Assembly (NCBI GenBank): GCA_045589235.1
Contig: JAZNOR010000001.1
Location: 9,251-73,250 of the forward strand
Direction: 5' to 3'
DNA: 64,000 bases
From: RGIG7332 sp045589235
GTDB lineage: Bacteria; Bacillota; Clostridia; Oscillospirales; JAAYXM01
The notes beneath the pieces were generated by a model that was given only the letters and a program-made list of their open reading frames with translations, was not told where the DNA came from and searched no databases. The position numbers and the translations under genes were made by a program. Numbering within the stretch: position 1 is the first letter of the stretch; each line of letters begins with the position of its first letter. Below are positions 15,955-25,286 of this stretch, piece after piece.

Positions 15955-16073
15955 CCTCCTTTTATTTTGACTGCTTTTGCAGTTAAATACAGTTGCTATA
16001 ATGCAATTTAAAAATGATATTTTTTAATTATATCTGCATTATATAGAATAACAGTTGTGTAGCTAAAAGTCAA
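15955..16073 (-). promoter_or_regulatory. Promoter and conserved 5' UTR hairpin of binding protein copy A
   Basis: Minus-strand TTGACT (16068-16073) is 17 bases from TATTCT (16045-16050). In the leader, ACTGC-AAAA-GCAGT (15970-15983) forms a small stem-loop ahead of AAAATAAAAGGAGG. Copy B has the same TTGACTTTT start and the same hairpin and ribosome binding site (29535-29612), while the sequence between differs. Confidence 0.55.
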
Positions 16074-16149
16074 GTGAATTTATGAAAGATAGCAAATTAA
16101 ACACAGCTTATTGACATAGGTTTGCAACCTGTTAAACTGTCAAAAAACT

Positions 16150-16177
16150 AAAAAGCCGACTATAGAGTCGGCTTTTT
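16150..16177 (-). terminator. Terminator of the V-ATPase operon
   Basis: A 12-base perfect stem AAAAAGCCGACT with AGTCGGCTTTTT around loop ATAG, directly after the stop of subunit D. Confidence 0.9.
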
Positions 16178-16178
16178 A

Positions 16179-16835
16179 TTATTTTTGCTTTTCGCGAAGT
16201 GTTTCTTCTATCATCATGTCCTTGACCTTCATAAGGCGAGATAAGTTACCGCGCTCATTTTCGTCAAGCTTCATTGTGATATAACGAATTGTTTCATCAA
16301 GACGCGGAATCATAAAATGCTCAAGAGCATTTACACGTCTACGCGTTTTTTCTATTTCCTGTGCCAGAAGTTGCGCTGTTTTCTCGGTTTCGGCAAGCTC
16401 TAAAAGGTCCGCTGTAACACTTGATAGCTCAGCCACTGCATCGTCAAGCTCGCCTGAGGTCATAGCATAACTGTACGGAAAAATATCTCCGTGCTCGTTG
16501 TTTTTCATTTTAAAGTTGTAGATTGGAACATCAACGCTCATTATATTCTTATAGTCCATATCGACAGAAACACTCTGCTTCGGAAGCAAAAGTGCCTGCT
16601 CAAAGCTCTCTGGTGACATAACAGCCGATGAGAGCGCAAAGCTTCTCTGTGCGCGGATGAGAGCTTCTTCAACTCGCGCTCGTATTTCGCGGTTTTTCCG
16701 CACGATATCCAAAAATTGCTTCATCAGCTCGTCACGCTTATCTTTTAAAAGCTTGTGCCCGCGTCGCGCAGTGTTTATGCGAACCTTAAGCTTTTTGAGC
16801 TCCATTCGCGTTGGGTTGACATTAAGTCTTGCCAT
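16179..16835 (-). CDS. atpD: V-type ATP synthase subunit D (central stalk)
   Basis: A 218-residue subunit D, the long coiled-coil shaft of the rotary V/A-type ATPase that turns inside the A3B3 head. It begins MARLNVNPTRMELKKLKVRI, the family signature, and ends with a second long helix containing ALEHFMIPRLDETIRYI, matching the conserved NALE motif. Last gene of the operon, 12 bases after the subunit B stop, with the terminator immediately downstream. The symbol follows V-type naming and must not be confused with the F-type beta subunit. Confidence 0.94.
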   Translation of the reverse strand: MARLNVNPTRMELKKLKVRINTARRGHKLLKDKRDELMKQFLDIVRKNREIRARVEEALIRAQRSFALSSAVMSPESFEQALLLPKQSVSVDMDYKNIMSVDVPIYNFKMKNNEHGDIFPYSYAMTSGELDDAVAELSSVTADLLELAETEKTAQLLAQEIEKTRRRVNALEHFMIPRLDETIRYITMKLDENERGNLSRLMKVKDMMIEETLREKQK

Positions 16836-16847
16836 CGTAAACTCTCC

Positions 16848-18221
16848 TTATTTTGTCGGAAGATACTTTTCAATATACTCGGGCTTGATTCGCTTAAGCT
16901 CGCTCTTTGGAAGGATTGACAAAAGCTCCCAGCCGAGATTTAGCGTCTCTTCAATAGAGCGATTTTCGGTATAACCCTGATTTACGTAACGGCTTTCAAA
17001 TTCATCTGCAAATTTTGCATAAAGCTTATCGATATCTGAAAGAGCCGCTTCGCCTAAAATTGTCATAAGCTCTTTTGCCTCTTTGCCGCGTGCATAAGCT
17101 GCAAAGAGCTGGTTCATTGTTCCGGAATGATCTTCGCGTGTTTTTCCTGCACCGATACCCTTGTCTTTAAGACGAGAAAGTGACGGGAGAACATCGACCG
17201 GAGGCTGCATATCCTTGCGGTATAACTCGCGAGAGAGAATAATCTGCCCCTCGGTGATATAGCCGGTAAGGTCAGGAATCGGATGAGTCTTGTCATCCTC
17301 AGGCATTGAGAGAATCGGAATCATTGTGATTGAACCGGTGCTGTCAAGCGTTCTTCCTGCGCGCTCATACATAGACGCAAGGTCAGTGTATAAATAACCC
17401 GGATATCCGCGGCGAGAAGGGACTTCTTTGCGCGCTGCCGAAACTTCGCGTAGTGCTTCTGCATAGTTTGTGATATCAGTCATAATAACGAGTACATGCA
17501 TATTCTTCTTAAATGCGAGATACTCTGCCGCGGTAAGCGCCATACGTGGAGTTGAAATACGCTCGATCGCCGGGTCAGATGCGAGGTTCACAAACATAAC
17601 AGTTCTGTCAATAGCGCCGGTTTTCTTAAAGTCACTGATAAAGAAGTCTGCCTCTTCAAAGGTAATGCCGATAGCGGCAAAAACAACCGCAAACGGTGCA
17701 TCACTGTTTAAAACCTTGGCTTGGCGCGCAATTTGAGCTGCAAGCTGAGCGTGCGGAAGACCTGAGCCCGAGAAAATCGGAAGCTTCTGCCCGCGAACCA
17801 AGGTGTTAAGACCGTCGATTGTTGAAACGCCGGTTTGGATAAATTCATCAGGGTAGTTGCGCGATGCAGGATTCATTGGCATACCGTTAATATTGCGGCG
17901 CTCATCGGCTAAAATCTCAGGTCCGTTATCGGATGGTCTGCCCATACCGTCAAAAACACGACCAAGCATATCTTCGCTTACTGCGAGTTCGATTCCGTGA
18001 CCTAAAAAGCGCGCTTTGCTGTCAGCAAGGTTTATTCCTGCTGAGCTTTCAAAAAGCTGAACGAGTACGTCGTGACCGTTTACTTCAAGAACTTTGCAGC
18101 GACGAACTTCGCCATTGGGAAGCTCCACCTCGCCAAGCTCATCGTAAGAAACGTCAACGACATTTTTCACGAGCATAAGAGGGCCTGCTACTTCCTGGAT
18201 GGTACGATATTCTTTTAGCAT
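16848..18221 (-). CDS. atpB: V-type ATP synthase subunit B
   Basis: A 457-residue non-catalytic nucleotide-binding subunit of the V1 head. Family marks are PNGEVRRCKVLEV, FDGMGRP, FIQTGVSTIDGLNTLVRGQKLP (split here by function rather than by break), SGSGLPHAQLAAQIARQA and SRRGYPGYLYTDLA. The P-loop is degenerate, as expected for B. It starts two bases after the subunit A stop, so A and B are probably made in coupled fashion in equal amounts. Normal length and intact. Confidence 0.95.
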   Translation of the reverse strand: MLKEYRTIQEVAGPLMLVKNVVDVSYDELGEVELPNGEVRRCKVLEVNGHDVLVQLFESSAGINLADSKARFLGHGIELAVSEDMLGRVFDGMGRPSDNGPEILADERRNINGMPMNPASRNYPDEFIQTGVSTIDGLNTLVRGQKLPIFSGSGLPHAQLAAQIARQAKVLNSDAPFAVVFAAIGITFEEADFFISDFKKTGAIDRTVMFVNLASDPAIERISTPRMALTAAEYLAFKKNMHVLVIMTDITNYAEALREVSAARKEVPSRRGYPGYLYTDLASMYERAGRTLDSTGSITMIPILSMPEDDKTHPIPDLTGYITEGQIILSRELYRKDMQPPVDVLPSLSRLKDKGIGAGKTREDHSGTMNQLFAAYARGKEAKELMTILGEAALSDIDKLYAKFADEFESRYVNQGYTENRSIEETLNLGWELLSILPKSELKRIKPEYIEKYLPTK

Positions 18222-18223
18222 AA

Positions 18224-19993
18224 TTACTGTACCTCCCCTGCAATAAGTGCTTCAATTTCGTCGTTCATAAGGTCTGCAATTGCAGAATACTGAACCTCAT
18301 AATCAGCCTCGGAGATATCCTTTGCACGGCCGATTCGCTCTCTTGCAGAGATTGAGAAGAGGTCCTTCATAGATGCGCCTGCATCAAGTGCCTTCTTACC
18401 AAGTGTGTTAAAGCTTAGTATAAGCGATAACAGTTTTGCTTGTTTAGCTAAAGATGAATATGAATCGGTATCTGAGAACGCATTCTGCTGCAAGAAGTCC
18501 TCGCGGATAATCTGCGCGGTTTCAAGTGTTAATCTATCCTTTGGCGAAAGAGCATCAATACCGACAAGACTAACAATCTCCTGAAGTTCGCTCTCAAGCT
18601 GGAGAATTTGCATTGCGTCAGCACGATTTTTTGAAAAATTCTTTCCAATATTTGCGTTAAACCACGGGGATAATCTATCTAAGTAAAGTGAATATGAGTT
18701 AAGCCAGTTAATTGCAGGGAAGTGACGGCGATACGCAAGCGAACTGTCAAGACCCCAGAAAACTTTAACAATACGAAGTGTTGCCTGAGCAACAGGCTCG
18801 GAAATATCACCACCCGGAGGTGATACAGCGCCGATTGCGGTGAGTGAGCCTGCTCTGTCATCTGAGCCTTTGCAGATGATTCTTCCTGCGCGTTCGTAGA
18901 ACTGTGCAAGACGGGATGAAAGATATGCCGGATAACCCTCGTCACCGGGCATTTCCTCAAGTCGGCCTGACATCTCACGAAGCGCCTCTGCCCAGCGTGA
19001 TGTAGAGTCTGCGATAACTGCTACGTCGTATCCCATATCGCGATAATATTCAGCAATCGTAATACCGGTATAAATTGATGCTTCACGCGCTGCAACAGGC
19101 ATATCTGATGTATTTGCAATAAGAATAGTTCTCTTCATAAGAGACTCGCCGGTTTTCGGGTCGCGAAGTTCGGGGAATTCGCGCAAAACGTCGGTCATTT
19201 CGTTTCCACGCTCGCCGCATCCAATGTAGACAACGATGTCAACGTCCGACCACTTTGCAAGCTGGTGCTGAACGACGGTTTTGCCGCTTCCGAACGGACC
19301 CGGAACGGCAGCGGTTCCACCTTTTGCAATCGGGAAAATTGTATCAATAATTCTCTGACCGGTCATCATCGGAACATCCGGCGGTAATTTCTCTTTAAAC
19401 GGACGTCCGACACGTACAGGCCATCTCTGGAGCATTGAAATTTCAACAATATCGCCGTCTTCCTTGCGGATTTTAGCAACAGTGTCGCAAACTTTCTTCT
19501 TTCCTGCTGAAATTTCAACAATATCGCCTGCCATTCCCTTTGGCACCATAACCCTGTGTTCAACTATAATAGTTTCGGGAACCGTGCCTAAAATATCTCC
19601 TTCAGAAACGGTCTGCCCCACGGTAACCTTTGGAGTAAATTCCCACTCGCGCTCGCGGTCCACCGCCGGAACATCAATTCCACGCGAAATGTTGCTGCCG
19701 GAAATCTCGCGAATTTTTTCAAGTGGGCGCTGAATTCCGTCATAAATATTCTCAATAAGACCCGGTGCCAATTCAACGGAGAGTGGAGCACCTGTGGTTT
19801 CCACCTCATCGCCAAAACCAATGCCTGCAGTCTCCTCATATACCTGAATTGATGCACGGTCTCCGCGCATCTCAATAATTTCTCCGATAAGTTTTTCCTT
19901 ACCGACGCGCACAACGTCAAACATATTGGCGTGCGCAAGCCCTTCTGCAACAATCAGCGGGCCTGAGACTTTTATAATTTTTCCGTTACTCAT
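18224..19993 (-). CDS. atpA: V-type ATP synthase catalytic subunit A
   Basis: A 589-residue catalytic subunit of the V1 head. The P-loop is GPFGSGKT, the catalytic Glu lies in YIGCGERGNEM, and the non-homologous insertion typical of V/A-type A subunits is present (around residues 110-200, EWEFTPKVTVGQ onward). SLTAIGAVSPPGGDISEPV is another family block. GGAGCG precedes ATG 19993 by 7 bases. With B it forms the A3B3 ring. Intact and of normal length. Confidence 0.97.
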   Translation of the reverse strand: MSNGKIIKVSGPLIVAEGLAHANMFDVVRVGKEKLIGEIIEMRGDRASIQVYEETAGIGFGDEVETTGAPLSVELAPGLIENIYDGIQRPLEKIREISGSNISRGIDVPAVDREREWEFTPKVTVGQTVSEGDILGTVPETIIVEHRVMVPKGMAGDIVEISAGKKKVCDTVAKIRKEDGDIVEISMLQRWPVRVGRPFKEKLPPDVPMMTGQRIIDTIFPIAKGGTAAVPGPFGSGKTVVQHQLAKWSDVDIVVYIGCGERGNEMTDVLREFPELRDPKTGESLMKRTILIANTSDMPVAAREASIYTGITIAEYYRDMGYDVAVIADSTSRWAEALREMSGRLEEMPGDEGYPAYLSSRLAQFYERAGRIICKGSDDRAGSLTAIGAVSPPGGDISEPVAQATLRIVKVFWGLDSSLAYRRHFPAINWLNSYSLYLDRLSPWFNANIGKNFSKNRADAMQILQLESELQEIVSLVGIDALSPKDRLTLETAQIIREDFLQQNAFSDTDSYSSLAKQAKLLSLILSFNTLGKKALDAGASMKDLFSISARERIGRAKDISEADYEVQYSAIADLMNDEIEALIAGEVQ

Positions 19994-20032
19994 TTTTAAC
20001 GCTCCATTCTGTCACTTTGTGACTTGGAATCT

Positions 20033-20347
20033 CTAATTATTAAAAATATCTGCACCTACTGCACGTTCAACTGTTTCGTGAACGCCACGCATTCCAACCC
20101 CAAGCGAGCCTTCTTTGCCCGGAATTAAAATGATTGCAGGGCGCATACTATCTTTATATTCTGCTATATCTTCGGATAGTTTTATTGCGAGCTGCTCGGT
20201 TATATATATTATTGCATAATCTTCTTTTGCAAGGCGGTGAAGTGTTTTTCGTGCATCATCCGCATTTTCGATTGCAAATGTGTCAAATCCCAGAGCTTTA
20301 AATCCTAGCGTGCTCTCGCGGTCACCTATTACAGAAACTTTATACAT
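20033..20347 (-). CDS. atpF: V-type ATP synthase subunit F
   Basis: A 104-residue central-stalk subunit (NtpG in Enterococcus) that binds subunit D and modulates rotation. Family marks are VIGDRESTLGFKALG at the N-terminus, YAIIYITEQLA and the later PAIILIPGKEGSLG block. It overlaps the end of subunit C by 8 bases, consistent with coupled translation, and lies before subunit A as in other bacterial V-type operons. Confidence 0.92.
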   Translation of the reverse strand: MYKVSVIGDRESTLGFKALGFDTFAIENADDARKTLHRLAKEDYAIIYITEQLAIKLSEDIAEYKDSMRPAIILIPGKEGSLGVGMRGVHETVERAVGADIFNN

Positions 20348-21323
20348 AACAATCCCTCAATCTCTCGCGGATTTCATCACGAGCAAGGCACTGCGTTTTT
20401 CCTGCCGTGATTATTCTGATTGCGGTAATATCTGCTTCGCGCGCTGCAATGTATGCAACAAGCGGAGCTTCTCCGAATGCAATATATTTTGCTGATTTCA
20501 AGTATTTCATAACCGCATTGTCACAAAGTCGTTCAAATTCACCAAGCGGAACTTGTGGCGTTGTAAAAGTTGCCGCTTCTTCGAGGCTTGTTCTCGCGTA
20601 AACTTCGCTGATTGTGCCACTTAAATATGCATCGTAAACACGGTCTTTGCTTATATTTCCACCGTCAATCAAAGCACGATTTATAAAATCGGCATCCTTC
20701 TTTTGGCGGAGTGCACGCGTTGCCGCGCGAAGATTTAACACGTCAATTAAAAGTAGAACATAACCTTTTATAAAGTGATCATTTGATTTTTCCGCCGCAG
20801 TTTTCATCTCTTCAAAATATGCACGGTCTAAAATAAAATCACAGCTCTGTGCATCATTTGTGCGCGACAAAATTTCTCTTGCCTCAAGGATAGCACTCTG
20901 CATCGTTTGAGGAAGATTTTTTAAATCGCCTTGATGTATTGCAGATTGAATATCCTTTGCACTATATCTTCCCGCGTTGGAGAGCAAATGATCTGCTGCT
21001 TGCTCCGACATATCGCTTTTTAAAATAACTTTTATATTGTGATAATCATATTTCATGCGAAAAATATCACACACAGCTTTGTTCGGAGATATTTCTGCAA
21101 GCGTTTCAAATGTTTCTCGGCGTGCGGAAGCGAGTGCCTTTTCTATTTCAGACGGAGAGACACTCTGAAGTTCACCGTAGCCGTAACTTGTAAGCACTTT
21201 TGCCATATCTTCAAGAGTTGCTGTATCTATAAGGGCATCAAGCACTGCGTCAGATAGTAAATTTTTTTCAAGCGATTTAACACGCATTGAGGCATACAGA
21301 TACTCGGTGTCACGAGTTTTCAT
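20340..21323 (-). CDS. atpC: V-type ATP synthase subunit C
   Basis: A 327-residue subunit C (NtpC), the funnel-shaped adaptor between the central stalk and the membrane rotor ring. It starts DTEYLYASMRVKSLEKNLL, a typical beginning, and is mostly alpha-helical with repeated segments such as YDYHNIKVILKSD. Ribosome binding site AAGGAGTG is 6 bases from ATG 21323. Conservation is weaker than for A and B, but the position in the operon leaves little doubt. Confidence 0.9.
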   Translation of the reverse strand: MKTRDTEYLYASMRVKSLEKNLLSDAVLDALIDTATLEDMAKVLTSYGYGELQSVSPSEIEKALASARRETFETLAEISPNKAVCDIFRMKYDYHNIKVILKSDMSEQAADHLLSNAGRYSAKDIQSAIHQGDLKNLPQTMQSAILEAREILSRTNDAQSCDFILDRAYFEEMKTAAEKSNDHFIKGYVLLLIDVLNLRAATRALRQKKDADFINRALIDGGNISKDRVYDAYLSGTISEVYARTSLEEAATFTTPQVPLGEFERLCDNAVMKYLKSAKYIAFGEAPLVAYIAAREADITAIRIITAGKTQCLARDEIRERLRDCYV

Positions 21324-21334
21324 ATTATCACTCC

Positions 21335-21961
21335 TTAACCGAATAATATGTTGGCAACATCGCCGGACAAATCATCGCGCAGGTGCGAAACAATAGTTTC
21401 AAAAGAAGCGTCGATTTCAAGCGATCCCTCTTTTAAGATAAGACCGCCTTTGATTTCACGCGTTTCGTCAGAAAGGCGAAGACCTTCTCCGCGTAAAAAT
21501 TTGCCTGCGGTTTTAAGAATGCTATCGCCACTGAGACTTTTATTTACCTGTGCAACAACAGCTTTTCCATACTGCGCACGGTCAGCCTCGGAGAAAATAA
21601 TCTCTTCATTTCCGCTTATTGTGGCAGAGAGTGCAAGATTTGTAAGCGTTTTTATATACTCTTCTTCACTGCACACTGTGAGCTTATTAATCGCTTCTTT
21701 AAAAGCGATGTCAATCATCTGCTGTTTTGTGCGAAGCAACATTTTGCGTGCCTCGAGTGATGCAACGCCACCAAGTCGTTCACAACGCTCATCCGAGAGT
21801 TTTTTGCCTTTAGCTAAAACTTCAGCCGCATCAGCTTCAGCGCGACCTGCATATTGCTCTTCAATTGCTTTGGCATCAGCTTCTGCACGGGCGCGAATTT
21901 CTTTTACTGTGTTTTCCGCATCATCTAAAATGCGTTTTGTTATGTTTTCAATGCCGTTCAT
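21335..21961 (-). CDS. atpE: V-type ATP synthase subunit E (peripheral stalk)
   Basis: A 208-residue peripheral-stalk subunit. The N-terminal 100 residues form a charged coiled coil rich in Ala, Glu and Lys (ENITKRILDDAENTVKEIRA onward); the C-terminal domain has the conserved KGGLILKEGSLEIDASFE-type block and ends near a Leu-Arg-rich helix. It pairs with the small subunit G/H to link head and membrane part. A long antisense frame (21348-21977) is a shadow of this coiled coil. Confidence 0.92.
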   Translation of the reverse strand: MNGIENITKRILDDAENTVKEIRARAEADAKAIEEQYAGRAEADAAEVLAKGKKLSDERCERLGGVASLEARKMLLRTKQQMIDIAFKEAINKLTVCSEEEYIKTLTNLALSATISGNEEIIFSEADRAQYGKAVVAQVNKSLSGDSILKTAGKFLRGEGLRLSDETREIKGGLILKEGSLEIDASFETIVSHLRDDLSGDVANILFG

Positions 21962-21977
21962 ATGGCTTCATCCTTAA

Positions 21978-22466
21978 TTAAAGAGTAATTCCGTTGAGCA
22001 TAAGGAAGGATATAAGAAGAGCTAAAACCGCATAAGTCTCAACCATTGCGGCAAAAATCATACCCTTTGATAACTCCTCCGGACGCTTTGCAATAATGCT
22101 GACACCTGCTGCAGCCGCTCTTCCCTGTGCAATTGCTGAGAAATAACCTACGAATGCAATCGGGAGACAAGCTAGGAAAATATTAAAACCGTTTCCGAGT
22201 GTAACGTCTACAGCTTCGCCGAGTAAGCCGATTTTAACAAGAACAAGGAACGCGATAAGAAGACCGTAAAGACCCTGTGTACCCGGAAGCACCTGTAAGA
22301 GAAGTGTCTGGCCGAATTTACTCGGGTCCTCGGTAACAACTCCTGACGCTGCTTCACCAACAGAACCGACTGCTCTTGCTGAGCCGATACCTGCAAGACC
22401 TGCCGCAAGAACTGCACCTAAAAGCGCAAAAAGAATACCACCGTTGTTTGTCATAAATTCTAACAT
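21978..22466 (-). CDS. ntpK: V-type ATP synthase subunit K (rotor proteolipid, sodium-type)
   Basis: A 162-residue duplicated proteolipid with four membrane helices that forms the c-ring. The ion-site residues of Enterococcus hirae NtpK are all matched: LPGTQGLYG (Leu, Thr and Gln of helix 2), the Gln in AIAQGRAAAAG (helix 3) and the carboxylate in AMVETYAVL (helix 4). This set is the sodium-binding signature, so sodium rather than proton transport is likely. ATG 22466 follows AAGGAGG with an 8-9 base gap; the in-frame codon at 22487 lies before that site and is rejected. Confidence 0.93.
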   Translation of the reverse strand: MLEFMTNNGGILFALLGAVLAAGLAGIGSARAVGSVGEAASGVVTEDPSKFGQTLLLQVLPGTQGLYGLLIAFLVLVKIGLLGEAVDVTLGNGFNIFLACLPIAFVGYFSAIAQGRAAAAGVSIIAKRPEELSKGMIFAAMVETYAVLALLISFLMLNGITL

Positions 22467-22467
22467 A

Positions 22468-24387
22468 TTATTTTTCCTCCTTAACAATGTCTACATATTT
22501 TGTTTTTGTGTCAAGCGGTGAGAATATCTCGCCACCGCCTTCGTAAAACTTACCGAAGAACTCAACATATTGCAAACGTGAGGTGTGGACGTATGTGCCG
22601 ATTAAGTTAACTGCAATATTGAACGTGTGTCCGATTAAAAATACAACCACAAATCCGATTGGACCGGTCATTGCGCCCATCGTATTTATAACGCTTGCAA
22701 TAACCGCGGTTGCAAGGCTGAGCGCAAGCAGTCGTGAATATGAAAGAATGTCACCTAAATACGATGTTATATCGTAAAGACTTGCAAGCCCTGAAGTGAT
22801 TTTCTTGAAAAACTTTTTTTCGTGTCTGCCCTGAGTTAGAAGTAGAGCGAGTGCTCCGACTCCAATTAGAATGAGCCCTACATTGGCAAGCCCCACAAGA
22901 GCAAAAATTATTCCGCCAAAGAGCACCCACCAAGAACCTATATCAAATATTGCATCGAGCAGGTGACCGTCACGAATCATCATATACGCCTTAACAGCCA
23001 TACCTGCAAAAATATGAATACCACCGAGTGCAAACGAGAAAATAAGCATCAGCATCGGGTCATCAAGCGGATTGAACCAAAGTGCTAAATTCCAGGTGAA
23101 CTCGTTTCCCGTAAACAGCTTATATGCAGTTGGAATCGCATCGCCAAAAAATCCTCCGAACAGAACACCCCAGATAAAGGTTGTTATTCCACACATAACC
23201 GCCATTGACATCATTTGTTTTACTCCGCCGCGCGGTTTAAACTTTAAAAGAACTATAGCGCCGACGAGAGTTAGTAAAATTCCGTATGCAGCGTCAGAGA
23301 ACATTATTCCGAAGAACACCGCAAAAAACGGTGCCATAAACGGATTAGGATCAATTCCTCTGTATGCCGGCGGCGAATACATATTCGTAATCATTTCATA
23401 CGGCTGAACCATTTTCGAATTGTAGGTAAGTATTGGTGGTTCCTCGTCATCATTTGGATCGCGTATTTCGTAAGCGGCACCATAGCTTTCAAAAAGCTCG
23501 ACAAGACGTTTTTCTTCTCGTTCCGGAAACCATCCGGTAAGAACAACTGTTTTGCCAGTCTCAAGAAGTTTTTCCTGAGCCTCGGCTTTTGCAATTTTAA
23601 CGCTGAGCGCATCATATGCCATATCAAGTGCGGGCGACATCTCAGCCATTGCAGATATTTTTTTGCCGCACTCCTCACGTGCTGCTTTGAGCGCGGAAAT
23701 CTGCTCGTCAAGTTCTGCAATATTTTCTCTGACGGAACCCGTCATATCATTAAATTGTGTTTTTGAAAAGCCAAACCTGCGAAGAGTCTCGTTTAACGCC
23801 TCTTCATCTGCGGCGTGCGCTATGAGAACAACATAGTGCTGCTCCTTATCGCTCGACACACACTCCAAAACCGCGTTGGAAATTTCTTCTTTAACACTTT
23901 CAATGTTAAATTTTGCAGGAATTGTTCCGAATAGAAGAAGACTTCGCTTTGAGCTTTTGCTCTCAACGGGAATATCAAGTGACCTCCACGGAATGAGAGC
24001 TTCTCGTTTATTGTTTATTCGAGCCTCATTTGCATGGCTGTTTGCCATTTCTCTTGAGAGATTGTTTAGCTCACGCGCTTTGTAAAGAGTGTCTTGCAAA
24101 GCGGTCTCGTCAAAAAACTCTTTTTCGGAAACCAGCTTGCGCCCGGCAAACATACCGCGCTTAAGCTTTGCATATTGCGACAGCGTACTCGTCGCGGTTT
24201 CGATTTCACCGCGCATCGCGCAGAGTTTTACAGTATCTGCCCCTGAAAGAGTTAACCTTTCGCTCCACTCATCGTTTTCCGGTGTTGATATCTCGACAGC
24301 ACCGAATTTTGCAAGATCGGAAAGCAAACGCTCTCTGTCACTTATGAGCGCAATAAGTCGCAAATGCTTCATACGAACTATTGCCAT
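22468..24387 (-). CDS. ntpI: V-type ATP synthase subunit I (membrane stator)
   Basis: A 639-residue subunit I (a-subunit equivalent). The soluble N-terminal half (to about residue 330) has coiled-coil parts; the C-terminal half has seven or eight membrane helices with NPFMAPFFAVFFGIMFSDA-like family blocks and DILSYSRLLALSLATAVIA, which holds the Arg that faces the rotor carboxylate. It begins at TAATG, overlapping the previous stop by one base. Together with K it forms the ion channel. Length is normal. Confidence 0.94.
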   Translation of the reverse strand: MAIVRMKHLRLIALISDRERLLSDLAKFGAVEISTPENDEWSERLTLSGADTVKLCAMRGEIETATSTLSQYAKLKRGMFAGRKLVSEKEFFDETALQDTLYKARELNNLSREMANSHANEARINNKREALIPWRSLDIPVESKSSKRSLLLFGTIPAKFNIESVKEEISNAVLECVSSDKEQHYVVLIAHAADEEALNETLRRFGFSKTQFNDMTGSVRENIAELDEQISALKAAREECGKKISAMAEMSPALDMAYDALSVKIAKAEAQEKLLETGKTVVLTGWFPEREEKRLVELFESYGAAYEIRDPNDDEEPPILTYNSKMVQPYEMITNMYSPPAYRGIDPNPFMAPFFAVFFGIMFSDAAYGILLTLVGAIVLLKFKPRGGVKQMMSMAVMCGITTFIWGVLFGGFFGDAIPTAYKLFTGNEFTWNLALWFNPLDDPMLMLIFSFALGGIHIFAGMAVKAYMMIRDGHLLDAIFDIGSWWVLFGGIIFALVGLANVGLILIGVGALALLLTQGRHEKKFFKKITSGLASLYDITSYLGDILSYSRLLALSLATAVIASVINTMGAMTGPIGFVVVFLIGHTFNIAVNLIGTYVHTSRLQYVEFFGKFYEGGGEIFSPLDTKTKYVDIVKEEK

Positions 24388-24701
24388 TAGTCTTTCACAA
24401 CCTTTTCTGCAATAAATGCTGCGGCGTCATTCATGCGCCCCTTTGCCAGAACACGAAGCTTTTCACATTCGCGCTCGGTACTCGATGTAATTTCAAGCGA
24501 TGCGGCAGCTGCGGCATCCTCTGCTTTTAAAAGCATTTCGGAAACCTTAGCCTCTGCCTCCGCAATCTTCTTATCATAGCTTGCGCGAGCGTTTGCTTCA
24601 GCCTCTGCAAGCACTCTCTTTGCCTCTGCGCGAGCTGCCGTAATTTTAGCATCTGCCTGCGCTTCGGCTTCTGTGATTTTTGAAATTGCTTCCTGTGCCA
24701 T
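24387..24701 (-). CDS. V-type ATP synthase subunit G/H (peripheral stalk coiled coil)
   Basis: A 104-residue charged coiled coil, almost entirely heptad-like and rich in Ala, Glu and Lys (EAEAQADAKITAARAEAKRV region). It corresponds to NtpF of Enterococcus or subunit H/G of archaea and dimerises with subunit E. First gene of the nine-gene operon; ribosome binding site AAGGCGGTGG lies 5 bases upstream. Sequence alone is low-complexity, so the assignment rests mainly on position, length and coiled-coil character. Confidence 0.85.
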   Translation of the reverse strand: MAQEAISKITEAEAQADAKITAARAEAKRVLAEAEANARASYDKKIAEAEAKVSEMLLKAEDAAAAASLEITSSTERECEKLRVLAKGRMNDAAAFIAEKVVKD

Positions 24702-24865
24702 TTTTCCACCGCCTTTTAAGCACTACTAATTATTGCCATTTTAACATAATTTTATTTTTAAGTAAAGTGTGTTTTAACAATATTTATTTACTTTTTTCAT
24801 TGAAGTATTACAAAAAATGTGATATCCTTAGAAAGAATATATGATTTTGAATTTCAGGTGGTATT

Positions 24866-25267
24866 ATGACTGATTTTTTACACACAAAACTTTCGGAAAA
24901 TGAAGTGTTTGGCATGAGCATGCTCGCGCTTGCCCACGTCGGTGACGCGGTATACGATTTGCTTATTCGCACCAGGGAGTGTTCACTCGGAACACAGTCG
25001 GTTAAAACTCTGCACCGCAACACGGTAAAACTTGTCAGTGCAGTTGCTCAGGCTGAGGCCTCAGATAAAATATTGCCTCATTTAACTGAGCGCGAAGCGG
25101 ATATTTTTCGCCGCGGGCGAAACACTAAAGTTAACTCACATCCGAAAAATGCGCCACTCGATGCGTACCACAAGGCTACGGCGCTTGAATGTCTTTTCGG
25201 TTATCTTTATCTTTTGGGAGAGTACGACAGGGTAAATGAGCTGTTTGAAATAACTTTATCTATGTAA
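24866..25267 (+). CDS. mrnC: Mini-ribonuclease III
   Basis: A 133-residue RNase III-like enzyme without the double-stranded-RNA-binding domain, which matures 23S rRNA ends in Firmicutes. The RNase III signature is LAHVGDAVYDLLIR (catalytic Asp), and the FRRGRNTKVNSHPKNA and DAYHKATALECLFGYLYL blocks match MrnC, the latter with the second acidic cluster. Ribosome binding site AGGTGG is 6-7 bases from the ATG. Usually linked with cysS and rlmB, which are not adjacent here. It is divergent from the V-ATPase operon. Confidence 0.94.
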   Translation: MTDFLHTKLSENEVFGMSMLALAHVGDAVYDLLIRTRECSLGTQSVKTLHRNTVKLVSAVAQAEASDKILPHLTEREADIFRRGRNTKVNSHPKNAPLDAYHKATALECLFGYLYLLGEYDRVNELFEITLSM

Positions 25268-25286
25268 GGTCGCGTTATGCGACCTT
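25266..25286. terminator. Hairpin between mrnC and the convergent microprotein gene
   Basis: AAGGTCGC and GCGACCTT pair around GTTAT. The left arm begins in the mrnC stop codon and the right arm touches the stop of the minus-strand microprotein gene. There is no strong T-run on either side, so it may protect ends rather than terminate. Confidence 0.5.

Noticed and set aside
21348..21977. A 209-residue plus-strand frame antisense to V-ATPase subunits E
   Set aside because: It is the antisense of a strongly conserved coiled-coil subunit in an intact operon, is Ser/Arg-rich and low-complexity, and lacks a ribosome binding site.
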